The notes: generated from the sequence alone by a model not told the origin. A stretch of DNA of 64,000 bases from UBA4781 sp963674975 (GCA_963674975.1 OY771913.1:2418001-2482000), one strand, 5' to 3'; counted from the first letter of the stretch, positions 16,870 to 26,232 are shown. Numbers and translations are program-made.

Positions 16870-17583
16870 CTACCAGATACCCGGGAAAAGGCGATAACGG
16901 ACTTTTTGTGTGTATTCTTTATAACCGGGCAATTCATTTAGAAGGGCATTTTCTTCCAATCGTATGCGTATGGAGAGGATCAAGATAACCAACAGGATTG
17001 GAATAAATGCCCATGTGGAATTGAGCAGAAATCCGCAGCCAATATAGAAACAGATCCCTCCCAGGTATCCCGGATGGCGTACGATGCGGTAAGGACCCTG
17101 ATCTACAACAGTTTGCCCGCGTTCAGATTGGATGCGAACGGTGGATGAAAAAAAGGCATTGGAATACATGGCGGTTGTTGTGATCACACAGGCTAAAACC
17201 ATGAATACTATTCCCACTCCAATGAAATACGCCGGTAGAGCGCTCCATTGGAAGCGTTCATCGTAACTGGCGATGATCAGCACCATATAGCCGCTTATTC
17301 CATAGATAGGGAGTAGGATCGCATCCCATCTTTTGGTGTTGTTGTGCTTCGCTCCGCGTTCATTGTAAAGGTCAGGATTGGGTCTCACCACGAGTAGATG
17401 GATCAGGATGATCGAAAGCAGCGCAAAGAAAAGCATGATCCACGCTCCCAACCAGTTCCAGTTACCGGAGATGAAGAAGAGCATCAACAGCATAACCACA
17501 CGGGAAAGATATTCGCGAATGATCATCCTCCGACCGCCGCTGTCTAATTTCTTCCAGGCTTCTCGAATGCTGTTTTTCTGCAT
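16870..17583 (-). CDS. isoprenylcysteine carboxyl methyltransferase (ICMT)-family membrane protein
   Basis: The 237-residue membrane protein has about five to six hydrophobic helices. The C-terminal signature of the ICMT/PEMT family is present: YRIVRHPGYLGGICFYIG (about 160-177), followed by LEENALLNELPGYKEYTQKV. Family members methylate carboxyl or amino groups of lipidated substrates using S-adenosylmethionine. Bacterial members are poorly characterised and bacteria lack CAAX proteins, so the substrate is unknown. It follows the deoxynucleoside kinase gene by 15 bp as last gene of the nrd operon, a position that may be only transcriptional convenience. Confidence 0.85.
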   Translation of the reverse strand: MQKNSIREAWKKLDSGGRRMIIREYLSRVVMLLMLFFISGNWNWLGAWIMLFFALLSIILIHLLVVRPNPDLYNERGAKHNNTKRWDAILLPIYGISGYMVLIIASYDERFQWSALPAYFIGVGIVFMVLACVITTTAMYSNAFFSSTVRIQSERGQTVVDQGPYRIVRHPGYLGGICFYIGCGFLLNSTWAFIPILLVILILSIRIRLEENALLNELPGYKEYTQKVRYRLFPGIW

Positions 17584-17598
17584 GAATAATTCGATACT

Positions 17599-18240
17599 TT
17601 ACTTGTTAAACACCATTTCTTCTTTTCCAGCCAGTTTATCCTGAATGCGGTTGATGACCAGGTCAAGATGTTTTTTCTTGTGAACAAAGTCGAGGTTGTC
17701 GGTATGGATGGTAAGGACCGGACAGAGGTCGAAGGTCTGCATCCAATCTTCGTAGAAGGATTCGAGCAGCGCCAAGTAATCGGCGGTGATGCCGCTTTCC
17801 ATATCCCGCCCGCGCTGGTGAATACGCTCCATCAGGGCTGCTCCGGGGCAATGCAGGTAGATGAGCAGATCAGGGGTGGGGAGGGTATCAACCACCAGGT
17901 GGAAAAGCTGCAGGTAAGTCTGGTAATCGAGCTCATTCAGGTTGCCCATACGGTTGAGCGCGCGGCAGAAAATAAAGGCGTCTTCATAGATACTGCGGTC
18001 GATGATAGCAGAGCGTGGGTCGGCAGCCATTTCTTCATGCTGCTTGGCGCGGTGCCCGAGGAAGTAGACTTGAAGATGGAAAGCCCACTTGCGCATGTCT
18101 TTATAGAAATTGGGCAGGTAAGGATTGTTGACCACAGATTCATAGGCGGTGCGCCATCCTAACTGCTCCCCGATGCGCTCGGTGAGAGAGGTTTTTCCGG
18201 ATCCGATATTTCCGGCTATCAGGATCAATTTCTTTGCCAT
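17599..18240 (-). CDS. deoxynucleoside kinase
   Basis: The 213-residue P-loop kinase matches the deoxyadenosine/deoxyguanosine kinase family. It shows GNIGSGKTSLTERIGEQLGW at residues 9-28, the substrate motif VVNNPYLPNFY, the DRS motif in DRSIYEDAFIF (about 81-91) and the LID region IHQRGRDMESG. It salvages deoxynucleosides to monophosphates in the cytoplasm. It lies 41 bp after the ribonucleotide reductase gene in the same operon, so de novo and salvage routes to DNA precursors appear co-expressed. Purine preference is likely but not provable from the motifs. Confidence 0.92.
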   Translation of the reverse strand: MAKKLILIAGNIGSGKTSLTERIGEQLGWRTAYESVVNNPYLPNFYKDMRKWAFHLQVYFLGHRAKQHEEMAADPRSAIIDRSIYEDAFIFCRALNRMGNLNELDYQTYLQLFHLVVDTLPTPDLLIYLHCPGAALMERIHQRGRDMESGITADYLALLESFYEDWMQTFDLCPVLTIHTDNLDFVHKKKHLDLVINRIQDKLAGKEEMVFNK

Positions 18241-18281
18241 GATTTCTCCGATACTGCCATAGTAAGACTCTTACTGATCTT

Positions 18282-20921
18282 TTAGCACTCGCTGTACCCG
18301 CAGGCATAGCACTTGCGGCAGCCCTCCTCGTTCACCAGAGCCGCCTGCCCGCATTCGGGGCACAGATCGCCGATCTTGAGCGCGTACTGGTCTTCTTTAG
18401 GCTTTTCCGGTGCTTCTTCTTTGGGTGCCTTGGTATCTTTGAGCAGGTCATCCAGGCGCATCGGCTCTTCGAGGGCGATGCGTTCAGAGCGCTGTTCCAT
18501 GTATTCTGCTAGAACCTGTGCCACGCCATCCGGTAGGGAGCGTACGCGGGATGGACCGAAACCGAGCGGTCTACCACCGCCAAGCCCGCTTAACTGCCTC
18601 CATATCTCCTGGAGGCGCTGGCTGGGTTCGACCGGTGATGAAAGACGCAGAACGTATGAGATCAGGCGCGCCATGGCTTCTGAATCCGCTGCCACATCGG
18701 AACCCGCCTTGGCGGTATTGATGAATACTTCAAAGGGCTGGTTGAAACCTTTCTCATTGATGGTAATAAAGGTTTTTCCAACCGGGGTTTTGATGCCATA
18801 GGTCATGCCGGCTAAGAAGCGCGGGCGCGGTTTCTTTGGTTCACTCCACAGGTTGGGCTGATCGATGTCATTCTCGGTCAGCCAGACCGGAGTTAATGGG
18901 TCGTTGCTGGGTTCTACCATTTCGCGTACTTCAGAGCTTTGGCGTTGACTGCGGGTGGAGGCGGTTTCAAGCACCACGTGTTCGCGTGATCCGGTCACAT
19001 AGACGGTGATGCCTTTGCAGTTCATTTTCCATGCCAGTGAAAAAGCATCCGCAATTTCATCTTCCCTGGCACCGGCAGGGAAGTTGATGGTCTTGGAAAT
19101 GCTGTTGTCAACAAAAGCCTGGAGCACTGCCTGCATGCGCACGTGTTCTTCTCCGCTGATATCCTGAGAGACCACAAAAACGTCGCGGATAGTTTCCGGG
19201 AGCAGGTCAATATCCTGGCAGGAGCCCTTTTCAAGGATTTCTTTTACAATTGCCTCGCGATCTTCCTCTGAAAGATCACATTTATCCAATTCAGCCTGCA
19301 GGATCGGGCTCAGGTAGGTTAGCTGCAGATCTTTCCCGCCGTCATCCACATGGCGGACATATGCCAGCGCAAAAACAGGCTCACAGCCGTAACCCTCACA
19401 GCCGGCTACGGTGGAGATGGTGCCGGTGGGGGCGATGGTGGTGAGCGCTGCATTCCGAATGCCGTGCTGGTGAATTCCATCTACAACCAGGTTCCAATCA
19501 ATTTCAGGGCGTCCCCAATCATGCGTGTAGTCGATATGCGCTTGAGGAGCCTGCCAGGTGATCTGATCGGGGTTAAAAATGCTGTCTTTAATAGCGGGGA
19601 AGGGGAAGAATTCTTCTGCCAGTTCGACGCTGGTTAACATGGCATGGTAGCGGATGAATTCTATGATCTGCGAAGCAAATTCCTGCCCTTCTTCTGATCC
19701 ATAGCGGATACCGCAAATGTACATGAGGTCAGCCAGACCCATGAACCCCAGCCCAATCCGGCGGGCACGCAGCGCATGTTCGCGCAGCTGGGGAACGGCT
19801 GGTACATATTTATTTGCATCCACCACATCATCCAGAAAACGCACAGCCAGTTTGACGCTGCTGCGAATGGCATCCCAATCAACACTTCCGTCTTCCTTAA
19901 AGTGTTTGGAAAGGTTTATCGAACCAAGGCAGCAGTTTTCATAAGGTCCAAGCCACTGCTCGCCGCATGGATTGGTCGCTTGTAGGCTGTAGAGACTGGG
20001 AACGGGATTGGAGCGGTTTGCCGAATCAACGAAAAGCATGCCGGGTTCCCCGTTGTGGTGTGCCTGGAACACGATCAGATCGAATAGGTCGCGCGCGCGC
20101 ACCGTTTTATAGGTAACAATAGGAATGCCCGCTTTTTCGGCATCTTCAATTGTTCCTTCAAAACTGCGATAGAGCGGATGATTGACATCCGGGAAGCGCA
20201 GATCCCACATGGCATCATCTTCTACTGCTTGCATGAATGCGTCAGTGATGCTGACGGAAATGTTGAAATTCGTGATGGCGTTCTCACGGGTTTTACAGGT
20301 AATGAAAGATTCGATATCCGGATGATCGATGCGCAGTACTGCCATGTTTGCTCCGCGCCGGGTACCGCCCTGCGCAATCTCGCCAAAGGATTGGTCAAAG
20401 ACGCGCATAAAGCCGATAGGACCGGTGGCTTTACCGGCGGATGATTTCACCAGTGCGCCGGAGGGGCGCAGGGAAGAAAAGGAAAAACCATTTCCTCCGC
20501 CGGTCTGCTGGATGAGCGCTGCATCGCGCAGGGTCTGAAAGATACCGCTTGACCGTTTGCCCATATCATCGCTGATGGGCAGTACAAAACAGGCTGCCAG
20601 CTGACCCAGTGGAGTTCCAGCTCCGGTAAAGGTGGGGGAGTTGGGCAGGAATTTCATGCTTGCCAGAAGCATATAGTACTGTTTGGCAGTCTCGATGATC
20701 TCCCTTTCCTCTTTCTGTTCAGCTGCCGCAATATGATATGCAACTCGCCAAAAAGTCTCTTCAGGAGTTTCGGTTAAATGCCCGTCATCTCCTTTGCGGA
20801 CATATCTCTTGATGAAAACCTGATAGCTGTTTTCACTGAACTCTACTTTAGGCAAACCTTGAGGCATTTCAGCGGTAGGTAAGATTTTTTTGGGCGGCAG
20901 GCTTGCAGAATTTGAGGTCAT
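18282..20921 (-). CDS. nrdJ: adenosylcobalamin-dependent (class II) ribonucleoside-diphosphate reductase
   Basis: The 879-residue enzyme reduces ribonucleotides to deoxyribonucleotides using a radical from coenzyme B12, with or without oxygen. Catalytic-core motifs include GTPLGQLAACFVLP, NPCGEQWLGPYENCCLGSIN and the loop region ALTTIAPTGTISTVAGCEG. The C-terminus ends in a cysteine-rich zinc-ribbon-like tail, CPECGQAALV then CRKCYACGYSEC, which probably reloads the active-site disulfide. No N-terminal ATP-cone is evident. Its ATG overlaps the nrdR stop as ATGA. No cobalamin riboswitch was recognised before the operon. Confidence 0.97.
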   Translation of the reverse strand: MTSNSASLPPKKILPTAEMPQGLPKVEFSENSYQVFIKRYVRKGDDGHLTETPEETFWRVAYHIAAAEQKEEREIIETAKQYYMLLASMKFLPNSPTFTGAGTPLGQLAACFVLPISDDMGKRSSGIFQTLRDAALIQQTGGGNGFSFSSLRPSGALVKSSAGKATGPIGFMRVFDQSFGEIAQGGTRRGANMAVLRIDHPDIESFITCKTRENAITNFNISVSITDAFMQAVEDDAMWDLRFPDVNHPLYRSFEGTIEDAEKAGIPIVTYKTVRARDLFDLIVFQAHHNGEPGMLFVDSANRSNPVPSLYSLQATNPCGEQWLGPYENCCLGSINLSKHFKEDGSVDWDAIRSSVKLAVRFLDDVVDANKYVPAVPQLREHALRARRIGLGFMGLADLMYICGIRYGSEEGQEFASQIIEFIRYHAMLTSVELAEEFFPFPAIKDSIFNPDQITWQAPQAHIDYTHDWGRPEIDWNLVVDGIHQHGIRNAALTTIAPTGTISTVAGCEGYGCEPVFALAYVRHVDDGGKDLQLTYLSPILQAELDKCDLSEEDREAIVKEILEKGSCQDIDLLPETIRDVFVVSQDISGEEHVRMQAVLQAFVDNSISKTINFPAGAREDEIADAFSLAWKMNCKGITVYVTGSREHVVLETASTRSQRQSSEVREMVEPSNDPLTPVWLTENDIDQPNLWSEPKKPRPRFLAGMTYGIKTPVGKTFITINEKGFNQPFEVFINTAKAGSDVAADSEAMARLISYVLRLSSPVEPSQRLQEIWRQLSGLGGGRPLGFGPSRVRSLPDGVAQVLAEYMEQRSERIALEEPMRLDDLLKDTKAPKEEAPEKPKEDQYALKIGDLCPECGQAALVNEEGCRKCYACGYSEC

Positions 20922-21382
20922 GAATTTTCTCCTTTATTTTCAAGTAGGCGGTCGATTTCATCACGTAAAGCATTGAGATTTCCCAACGGCAGGTATACGC
21001 TGGCAAAGCGAATGTAAGCTACATCATCGATCTTTCGCAGCCCTTCGGATACCATGTCGCCGATCACTTTAGAAGGAATTTCCAGTTTTGTTGATTGCTG
21101 CAGCCTGGCTTCGATTTCCCCTGCCAGAAGCTCTATATCTTCGGCTGAGACGGGGCGTTTGGTGCATGCCAGACGGATCCCTTTCAGCAGCTTTTCTTTA
21201 TCAAATTCTTCGCGTGTATTATCGCGTTTGATGATTAGTGGGGTAGAAAGGATGGGGCGTTCATAGGTGCTGAAACGATATTCACAATCTTCACATACTC
21301 TTCTGCGTCGTATTCCCCCTTTTGCATCGTGGGTGGTATCAATAACTCTTGTGTTCTCACTCTCACAATGTGGACAACGCAT
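20918..21382 (-). CDS. nrdR: transcriptional repressor NrdR
   Basis: The 154-residue repressor has an N-terminal zinc ribbon (MRCPHCES, then VCEDCEYRF) and an ATP-cone (about 49-138, IIKRDNTREEFDKEKLLKG). It senses ATP/dATP and represses ribonucleotide reductase genes when dATP is high. I place the start at 21382, where AAGGAG precedes the ATG. A longer in-frame start at 21457 would lie inside the operator palindrome. NrdR is first in the nrdR-nrdJ operon and so should repress its own transcription. Confidence 0.96.
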   Translation of the reverse strand: MRCPHCESENTRVIDTTHDAKGGIRRRRVCEDCEYRFSTYERPILSTPLIIKRDNTREEFDKEKLLKGIRLACTKRPVSAEDIELLAGEIEARLQQSTKLEIPSKVIGDMVSEGLRKIDDVAYIRFASVYLPLGNLNALRDEIDRLLENKGENS

Positions 21383-21447
21383 AAAATACTCCTTATTTAA
21401 TTGTTGAAGGGTCCCCGATTTGCTTTCTACGATGCAATTCTTTGAAA

Positions 21448-21469
21448 AATCCCCCATATGTGGGGGATT
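21448..21469 (-). promoter_or_regulatory. NrdR-box-like palindrome
   Basis: Nine-base arms AATCCCCCA and TGGGGGATT flank TATG. The core fits the NrdR-box pattern C-N-A-T-A-T-N-T-N-G. It lies about 30-50 bp after the -10 box of the nrdR promoter, near or just after the start point, where a bound repressor could block transcription. A second, weaker AT-rich element (21477-21490) lies nearer the -10, but its match is poor. Confidence 0.6.
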
Positions 21470-21498
21470 AATGGCGGTATATGTATATCAGTGGGGTC

Positions 21499-21527
21499 AT
21501 TCTAGCACAAAAAAAATACCTATACAA
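21499..21527 (-). promoter_or_regulatory. sigma-70-type promoter of the nrdR-nrdJ operon
   Basis: On the minus strand TTGTAT (21522-21527) and TAGAAT (21499-21504) are separated by exactly 17 bp. The rest of the 302-bp gap between nrdR and ftsZ holds the NrdR-box palindrome, the ftsZ-side hairpin and AT-rich sequence with no open frame I would support. Confidence 0.75.
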
Positions 21528-21619
21528 GTAGGGTGAGAGAAATTATCTTAAATAATCGAATTTTTTAATACTGAAAAAGGAAACCGGACTTAAATGGAAT
21601 GACTTTACGTCTTGAAGGT

Positions 21620-21650
21620 GGGGTATGAGCCGGGTGAAAGCTCATACCCC
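21620..21650 (-). terminator. hairpin downstream of ftsZ
   Basis: Perfect 11-bp arms at 21620-21630 (GGGGTATGAGC) and 21640-21650 enclose a 9-nt loop, 35 bp after the ftsZ stop. No clear T-run follows on the minus strand, so it may protect the 3' end of the dcw mRNA or end transcription with help from a factor. It marks the border between the dcw and nrd units. Confidence 0.6.
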
Positions 21651-21684
21651 TTGCAAAGGAGAAAAAGGATTCCTTTGATCTCAA

Positions 21685-22833
21685 CTATTCGTTTTCACGG
21701 TTGCGAATAAAGGCAGGAATTTTATCGATATCTTCAGTATTGTAGACCCTTGGCTTGAAATCATAATCAGTCCGGGGTCTTTCCTGTTGTTCCTTTACCG
21801 GTTGAACTCTTGGATTTGGTTCCTTATTCCACTTTTCGTTTAATTCTGTTATATGGCGAAGACGTGAGCGCATTGGTGCCTGGTCAAAACCCGTGGCAAT
21901 TACCGTAATGCGTACTTCGTCACCCATACTGGGATCGATCACTGCACCAAAGATAAGATTGACATCAGGATGCGCGGTTTCTTTGATGATGGCTGCCGCT
22001 TCATTCACCTCAAAGAGGGTCAGGTCGGATCCGCCGGTTACATTGAAGAGAATGCCGTGTGCTCCATCAATGGTGATGTCAAGCAGGTTGCTGGAAATTG
22101 CTTTTTCAGCAGCCTCGCGCGCGCGGTTTTCGCCGCTTCCGTGACCTACTGCCATCAGAGCAGCGCCGCCTTCTGACATGATCGTGCGCACATCGGCAAA
22201 ATCGAGGTTGATGCGACCGGGTACCGTGATCAATTCTGAAATACCCTGAATGCCCTGGCGCAGAACATCATCCGCTGTTAAAAAGGCTTCTTCAAGTGAA
22301 GCGCGCTTATCCACGATCTGCAGAAGCCGATCGTTGGGGATGACGATGAGGGTATCAGCCTGTTCTTTGAGTTTTGCGATGCCCATCTCGGCTGCCTGCA
22401 TGCGCTGTGCCCCTTCAAATGTGAAGGGTTTTGTGACCACGCCGATGGTAAGTGCACCCACTTCTTTGGCGATCTGTGCGATCACCGGGGCAGCGCCGGT
22501 TCCGGTGCCGCCACCCATGCCTGCGGTTATGAATACCATGTCGCAGCCTTTCAGAACCTGATAGAGTTCCTCTGAAGATTCTTCGGCTGCCTTGCGCCCA
22601 ACTTCGGGCACTCCGCCGGCGCCTCTTCCACCTGTGACTTTATCGCCGATGCGCACGCGCGTTTCTGCTTCTGAGTAGAGCAGAGCCTGCCCATCGGTAT
22701 TGATCGAGATGAATTCGATCCCGCGGATCCCTTCGGAGATCATGCGGTTGACTGCATTGCAGCCGCCTCCGCCTACTCCTACTACTTTGATACGTGCAAA
22801 TGATTCACCTTGTTGATACGAATTAGCTTCCAT
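21685..22833 (-). CDS. ftsZ: cell division GTPase FtsZ
   Basis: The 382-residue tubulin-like GTPase forms the division ring. The nucleotide-binding loop GVGGGGCNAVNRM, the signature GGGTGTGAAP and the T7-loop region NLDFADVRTIM are all present. A variable linker leads to the C-terminal tail DKIPAFIRNR, which binds FtsA and other partners. I chose the ATG at 22833 because GGAGGAG stands 5 nt before it. The frame is open 13 codons further with no better site. It is the last gene of the dcw cluster, 42 bp after ftsA. Confidence 0.98.
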   Translation of the reverse strand: MEANSYQQGESFARIKVVGVGGGGCNAVNRMISEGIRGIEFISINTDGQALLYSEAETRVRIGDKVTGGRGAGGVPEVGRKAAEESSEELYQVLKGCDMVFITAGMGGGTGTGAAPVIAQIAKEVGALTIGVVTKPFTFEGAQRMQAAEMGIAKLKEQADTLIVIPNDRLLQIVDKRASLEEAFLTADDVLRQGIQGISELITVPGRINLDFADVRTIMSEGGAALMAVGHGSGENRAREAAEKAISSNLLDITIDGAHGILFNVTGGSDLTLFEVNEAAAIIKETAHPDVNLIFGAVIDPSMGDEVRITVIATGFDQAPMRSRLRHITELNEKWNKEPNPRVQPVKEQQERPRTDYDFKPRVYNTEDIDKIPAFIRNRENE

Positions 22834-22875
22834 TTTTTCTCCTCCGATCTGCATCTTTCTTCTAAAAAACAATCC

Positions 22876-24105
22876 TTACGGCAAGAAACGCTTTACGAAC
22901 TCTTTCACCCGTTCCAGTAAGCCGATAGGCGGCAGTCTGCGAGTGCGGGTAGATCGTTTCACCGCACGGGTCAGAATGCCTGCCCACTTCAGCAATCCCA
23001 CACTGGTGGAATATGCTGGTGAGTACAATTGATCCACAAGACCGTTCAGGTCATCTGGTTGGGCAACTCGCACTGGCAAACCCAGAACATTGCTTGCCAG
23101 GTCGCGAATTTCCGGTAATAAACTTGATCCGCCGGTTAATACCACACCGGCAGGCAGAAGTCCGTCATATCCGGAGCGCTTCAATTCCTGCAGTACAAAC
23201 TGAAATATCTCTTCTGTGCGCGCTTCGATAATATACGCCAGGTCAGCATAGCGGAATTCGGTGGCTTCTTCTTCTCCAAATGCGCGGATGCTGAAGGTAT
23301 CGTGTTCGTTGGTCGATGATTCTCTGGCATGTCCGTATGCAGCCTTCACTTTTTCTGCGTCCTGCAGAGAAAGCCTCAAACCATAGGCAATATCCGAGGT
23401 GACCAGATCACCTCCCATGGGAACAACGGTGGTGTACCAGACATTATTATTGATGTAAACCGCCAGGTCGGTTGTTCCGCCGCCGATGTCGCAGACCATG
23501 ACCCCTAATTGGCGTTCCGCATCGGTTAATACCACTTCTCCAGAAGCAAGCGGGTTCAGCACAAAAGCTTTCACCTTTACACCCACGGTTTCAACGCATT
23601 TACGGATGTTTTCAACGGATGCAGCGGATGCCGTAATAATATGGGTTTCCACTTCCAGGCGGTATCCATGCATATCCAGCGGCTCGTTGATCCCATCCTG
23701 TCCATCGATCGTAAAACCACGTTGAATGACGTGCAGTACCTCACGGTCGTGCGGGATCGCAACCACCTGGGCTGCTTCCAGAGCACGGTTGATATCTACT
23801 TGGCTTACCACCCCGTTGGTTATTCCAACGGCGCCGCGGCTGTTGATCGAGGAAACATGCGAACCGGCAATGCTTACCAGTGCCGAAGTGATCTCGTAGC
23901 CGGATGAACGCTGTGCTTTTTCAATAGATTTCGCAATGGCATTGGTTGTCTTCTGCAGATCGATGATCATTCCCTTGCGCATTCCGGAACAGGGTTCGAT
24001 ACCCACACCAAGAATGCGAAAAGACTCATCCTCTTCCACACGAGCGATGAGGGTGCAGACCTTTGTTGTTCCTATATCAATGCCTACGATGATCTCTTCT
24101 TCCAT
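22876..24105 (-). CDS. ftsA: cell division protein FtsA
   Basis: The 409-residue actin-like ATPase tethers FtsZ filaments to the membrane. The phosphate loops are visible as GIDIGTTKVCTLIA near the N-terminus and CDIGGGTTDLAVY in the middle, with the adenosine motif VVLTGGSSLLPEI. The protein ends in an amphipathic membrane-binding helix, LLERVKEFVKRFLP. The start at 24105, 4 bp after the ftsQ stop and behind AGGAAA, is preferred over an upstream ATG inside ftsQ. Confidence 0.97.
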   Translation of the reverse strand: MEEEIIVGIDIGTTKVCTLIARVEEDESFRILGVGIEPCSGMRKGMIIDLQKTTNAIAKSIEKAQRSSGYEITSALVSIAGSHVSSINSRGAVGITNGVVSQVDINRALEAAQVVAIPHDREVLHVIQRGFTIDGQDGINEPLDMHGYRLEVETHIITASAASVENIRKCVETVGVKVKAFVLNPLASGEVVLTDAERQLGVMVCDIGGGTTDLAVYINNNVWYTTVVPMGGDLVTSDIAYGLRLSLQDAEKVKAAYGHARESSTNEHDTFSIRAFGEEEATEFRYADLAYIIEARTEEIFQFVLQELKRSGYDGLLPAGVVLTGGSSLLPEIRDLASNVLGLPVRVAQPDDLNGLVDQLYSPAYSTSVGLLKWAGILTRAVKRSTRTRRLPPIGLLERVKEFVKRFLP

Positions 24106-24109
24106 TTTC

Positions 24110-25129
24110 CTAGTCCATTCGATAATATGGTGCGTTGATTTGCTCCACACTGATAAGAGTGGGGGCGATGGCGGCTTTGATAAGCGTTTTTACGATATCT
24201 TCGATCATGTTCATCTTAGCTGTGATGTTCTGCAGGTTGTTTCCTACATACACCTTGAATCCACGGGCGTCATTCCAACCCAATCCCCTGCGGGCATCAT
24301 ACAGGATGGTGCCCTGATCTGGGAGCAGTTGATTGAGTTCTTCGATCGCCTGGTAGGTTATAGGGTCGATCTTTTGATACACATTGAACAGAGCTAAAGT
24401 ATCGTTATCTCCTTTCGCAACGACTGTTTTTCTCAGCCGTTTTTCACCCTGCAGAATAATGTTCTCCTCTGGAATATAAAACGGAGGTTTTACCGTTGAA
24501 TCAATCGTGAGAACAATATCTGCAGTCCCTCTTACAGGGAGCAGATATCCTTCCGGATCGATCCACAGATTCTTTCCCTCGTAATTCCAGATCAAATATG
24601 GTTCTCTTTCTTTGACGCTCAAAGTCACCTGGGCTGGGAAAGATAGAGAGACCTGAACATCATACAGTTCAGGGAAATCTTCCGCGATGGTTTGTTCGAT
24701 CGCAAATGGCGAGAGGAGAAAGATGCGCTGCTGATCGATATCGAGCACTGATGTGATCTCCTCTTTTGTTATTCGGCTGATCCCTTCTACCTGGATATCC
24801 GTCACGCGGTAATCTGCTGAACGCCAGGCGCTGGATAAGAGCAAAACACATACCAGCACAACGGCTGCGCTCAGGAACCGCCAGCTGAGATGGATCTTGG
24901 GAGAGGTGTAATCTTTATCATCGATGGCAATATGCGCCAGCGGATTCTTTTCATCGCTCAGCGGTCGAAAATCATGCTGGTTTTCTTTGTAGGCTTGTGA
25001 AGCGGGGCGCGCAGCCATATGCTCCGCACGGGAATCAACCGTGTGCAGCCAATTGCTTTGCTCTTCCTGACGCTTCTGCCGTAGAATGTCTGCCCGTTTC
25101 ATGGGTTCAGCATGATCTTTCTTCTTCAT
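24110..25129 (-). CDS. ftsQ: cell division protein FtsQ/DivIB
   Basis: The 339-residue bitopic protein has a cytoplasmic N-terminal region of about 90 residues, long for FtsQ, one membrane helix (about 90-112, SAAVVLVCVLLLSSAW), then an extracytoplasmic POTRA domain beginning YRVTDIQVEGISRITKEEI and an FtsQ beta domain containing EREPYLIWNYEGKNLWIDPE. FtsQ bridges early and late division proteins. It starts 2 bp after the ddl stop and is followed by ftsA, the usual order. Confidence 0.93.
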   Translation of the reverse strand: MKKKDHAEPMKRADILRQKRQEEQSNWLHTVDSRAEHMAARPASQAYKENQHDFRPLSDEKNPLAHIAIDDKDYTSPKIHLSWRFLSAAVVLVCVLLLSSAWRSADYRVTDIQVEGISRITKEEITSVLDIDQQRIFLLSPFAIEQTIAEDFPELYDVQVSLSFPAQVTLSVKEREPYLIWNYEGKNLWIDPEGYLLPVRGTADIVLTIDSTVKPPFYIPEENIILQGEKRLRKTVVAKGDNDTLALFNVYQKIDPITYQAIEELNQLLPDQGTILYDARRGLGWNDARGFKVYVGNNLQNITAKMNMIEDIVKTLIKAAIAPTLISVEQINAPYYRMD

Positions 25130-25131
25130 AA

Positions 25132-26232
25132 TTAAGCCGAATACTTCCTTTCGCTGCGGTTCCTCTCAGTTTTTCGTTCAAAAGCCAGATTCACCAGTTC
25201 GTCAATTAACTTCTGATACGACAGTCCGCTGGCTTCCCATAATTTTGGATACATACTGATCTTGGTAAAGCCTGGAATGGTGTTTACTTCGTTGATGAAA
25301 ATCTGGTTCGTTTCACCGTTCAATAGAAAGTCAACACGAGCCATTCCGGCACAGTCGATAGCTTTATAGGTGCGAATAGCAATATCCTGCATCTCCGCGA
25401 TCATCTCTTTAGAAATGGGGGCGGGGATTAGCAGTTGAGACCTGCCATCAAAATACTTGGCATTGTAGCTGTAGAATTCATCTGATGGTTTGATCTCGCC
25501 CGGTAGAGAAGCTCGCGGGAATTCGTTTCCCAGCACGCTGATCTCAACTTCACGTGCGTTTTCCACACCCTGCTCGATCAAGATGCGGCGGTCAAAACGG
25601 CATGCCTGCAGAATGCCTTCCAGCAGGTCGGAGCGGTTTTTGCATTTGGTAATGCCCACGGAAGAGCCCATATTGGCAGGTTTGATGAAGAATGGATAGG
25701 ATCCCAGCGTCTCGGTTTGCTGAATGAGTACGTCGATGTCCTTTTCTGCATCTTTGCGGGAGGAAATGATCCAATCTACAACCGGGATATCATTGGAGCG
25801 CATCACATCTTTAAAAAGTCCTTTATCCATTCCAACCGAAGAACCCAGTACACCAGCGCCCACATAGGCGATATCAGCCATTTCGAAAAAGCCCTGCAGT
25901 GTGCCGTCTTCTCCAAAAGTGCCGTGCAGCACAGGGAAGATCACGTCCAGCTCGGTCAGCGCTTCCAGAGAACCATTTTCGTGCTTGTAAAGAATGGTTT
26001 TCCCGGGTTCAGGGATGAGCAGCACCCGATATAAGTCTTCAACCGAATTCTTCTGGAACTTCTGCCAGGTATTGTTTCCGCTCCACCATTCTCCAGTGTG
26101 TGTAATACCAATTTCGGTTATCTCGTATTTTTGAGGGTCCAGAACTGAAAGAACGGACTGGGAAGACATAAGGGAAACTTCATGTTCTCCAGAGCGTCCC
26201 CCAAATAGAATACCGATACGAATCTTTTTCAT
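25132..26232 (-). CDS. ddl: D-alanine--D-alanine ligase
   Basis: The 366-residue ATP-grasp enzyme makes the D-Ala-D-Ala dipeptide for the peptidoglycan stem. It shows GRSGEHEVSLMSSQSV (about 12-27), HGTFGEDGTLQGFFE, the ATP-grasp loop NMGSSVGI and the metal and substrate region NEVNTIPGFTKISMYPKLWE. The tyrosine/phenylalanine position that separates D-Ala-D-Ala from D-Ala-D-Lac ligases was not settled. Its ATG overlaps the murB stop as ATGA. Confidence 0.96.
   Translation of the reverse strand: MKKIRIGILFGGRSGEHEVSLMSSQSVLSVLDPQKYEITEIGITHTGEWWSGNNTWQKFQKNSVEDLYRVLLIPEPGKTILYKHENGSLEALTELDVIFPVLHGTFGEDGTLQGFFEMADIAYVGAGVLGSSVGMDKGLFKDVMRSNDIPVVDWIISSRKDAEKDIDVLIQQTETLGSYPFFIKPANMGSSVGITKCKNRSDLLEGILQACRFDRRILIEQGVENAREVEISVLGNEFPRASLPGEIKPSDEFYSYNAKYFDGRSQLLIPAPISKEMIAEMQDIAIRTYKAIDCAGMARVDFLLNGETNQIFINEVNTIPGFTKISMYPKLWEASGLSYQKLIDELVNLAFERKTERNRSERKYSA

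Noticed and set aside
21383..21684. Cobalamin riboswitch sought before the B12-dependent reductase operon
   Set aside because: No B12-box-like sequence or fitting leader was found. Only the promoter, the NrdR-like palindrome and an ftsZ-side hairpin were seen.
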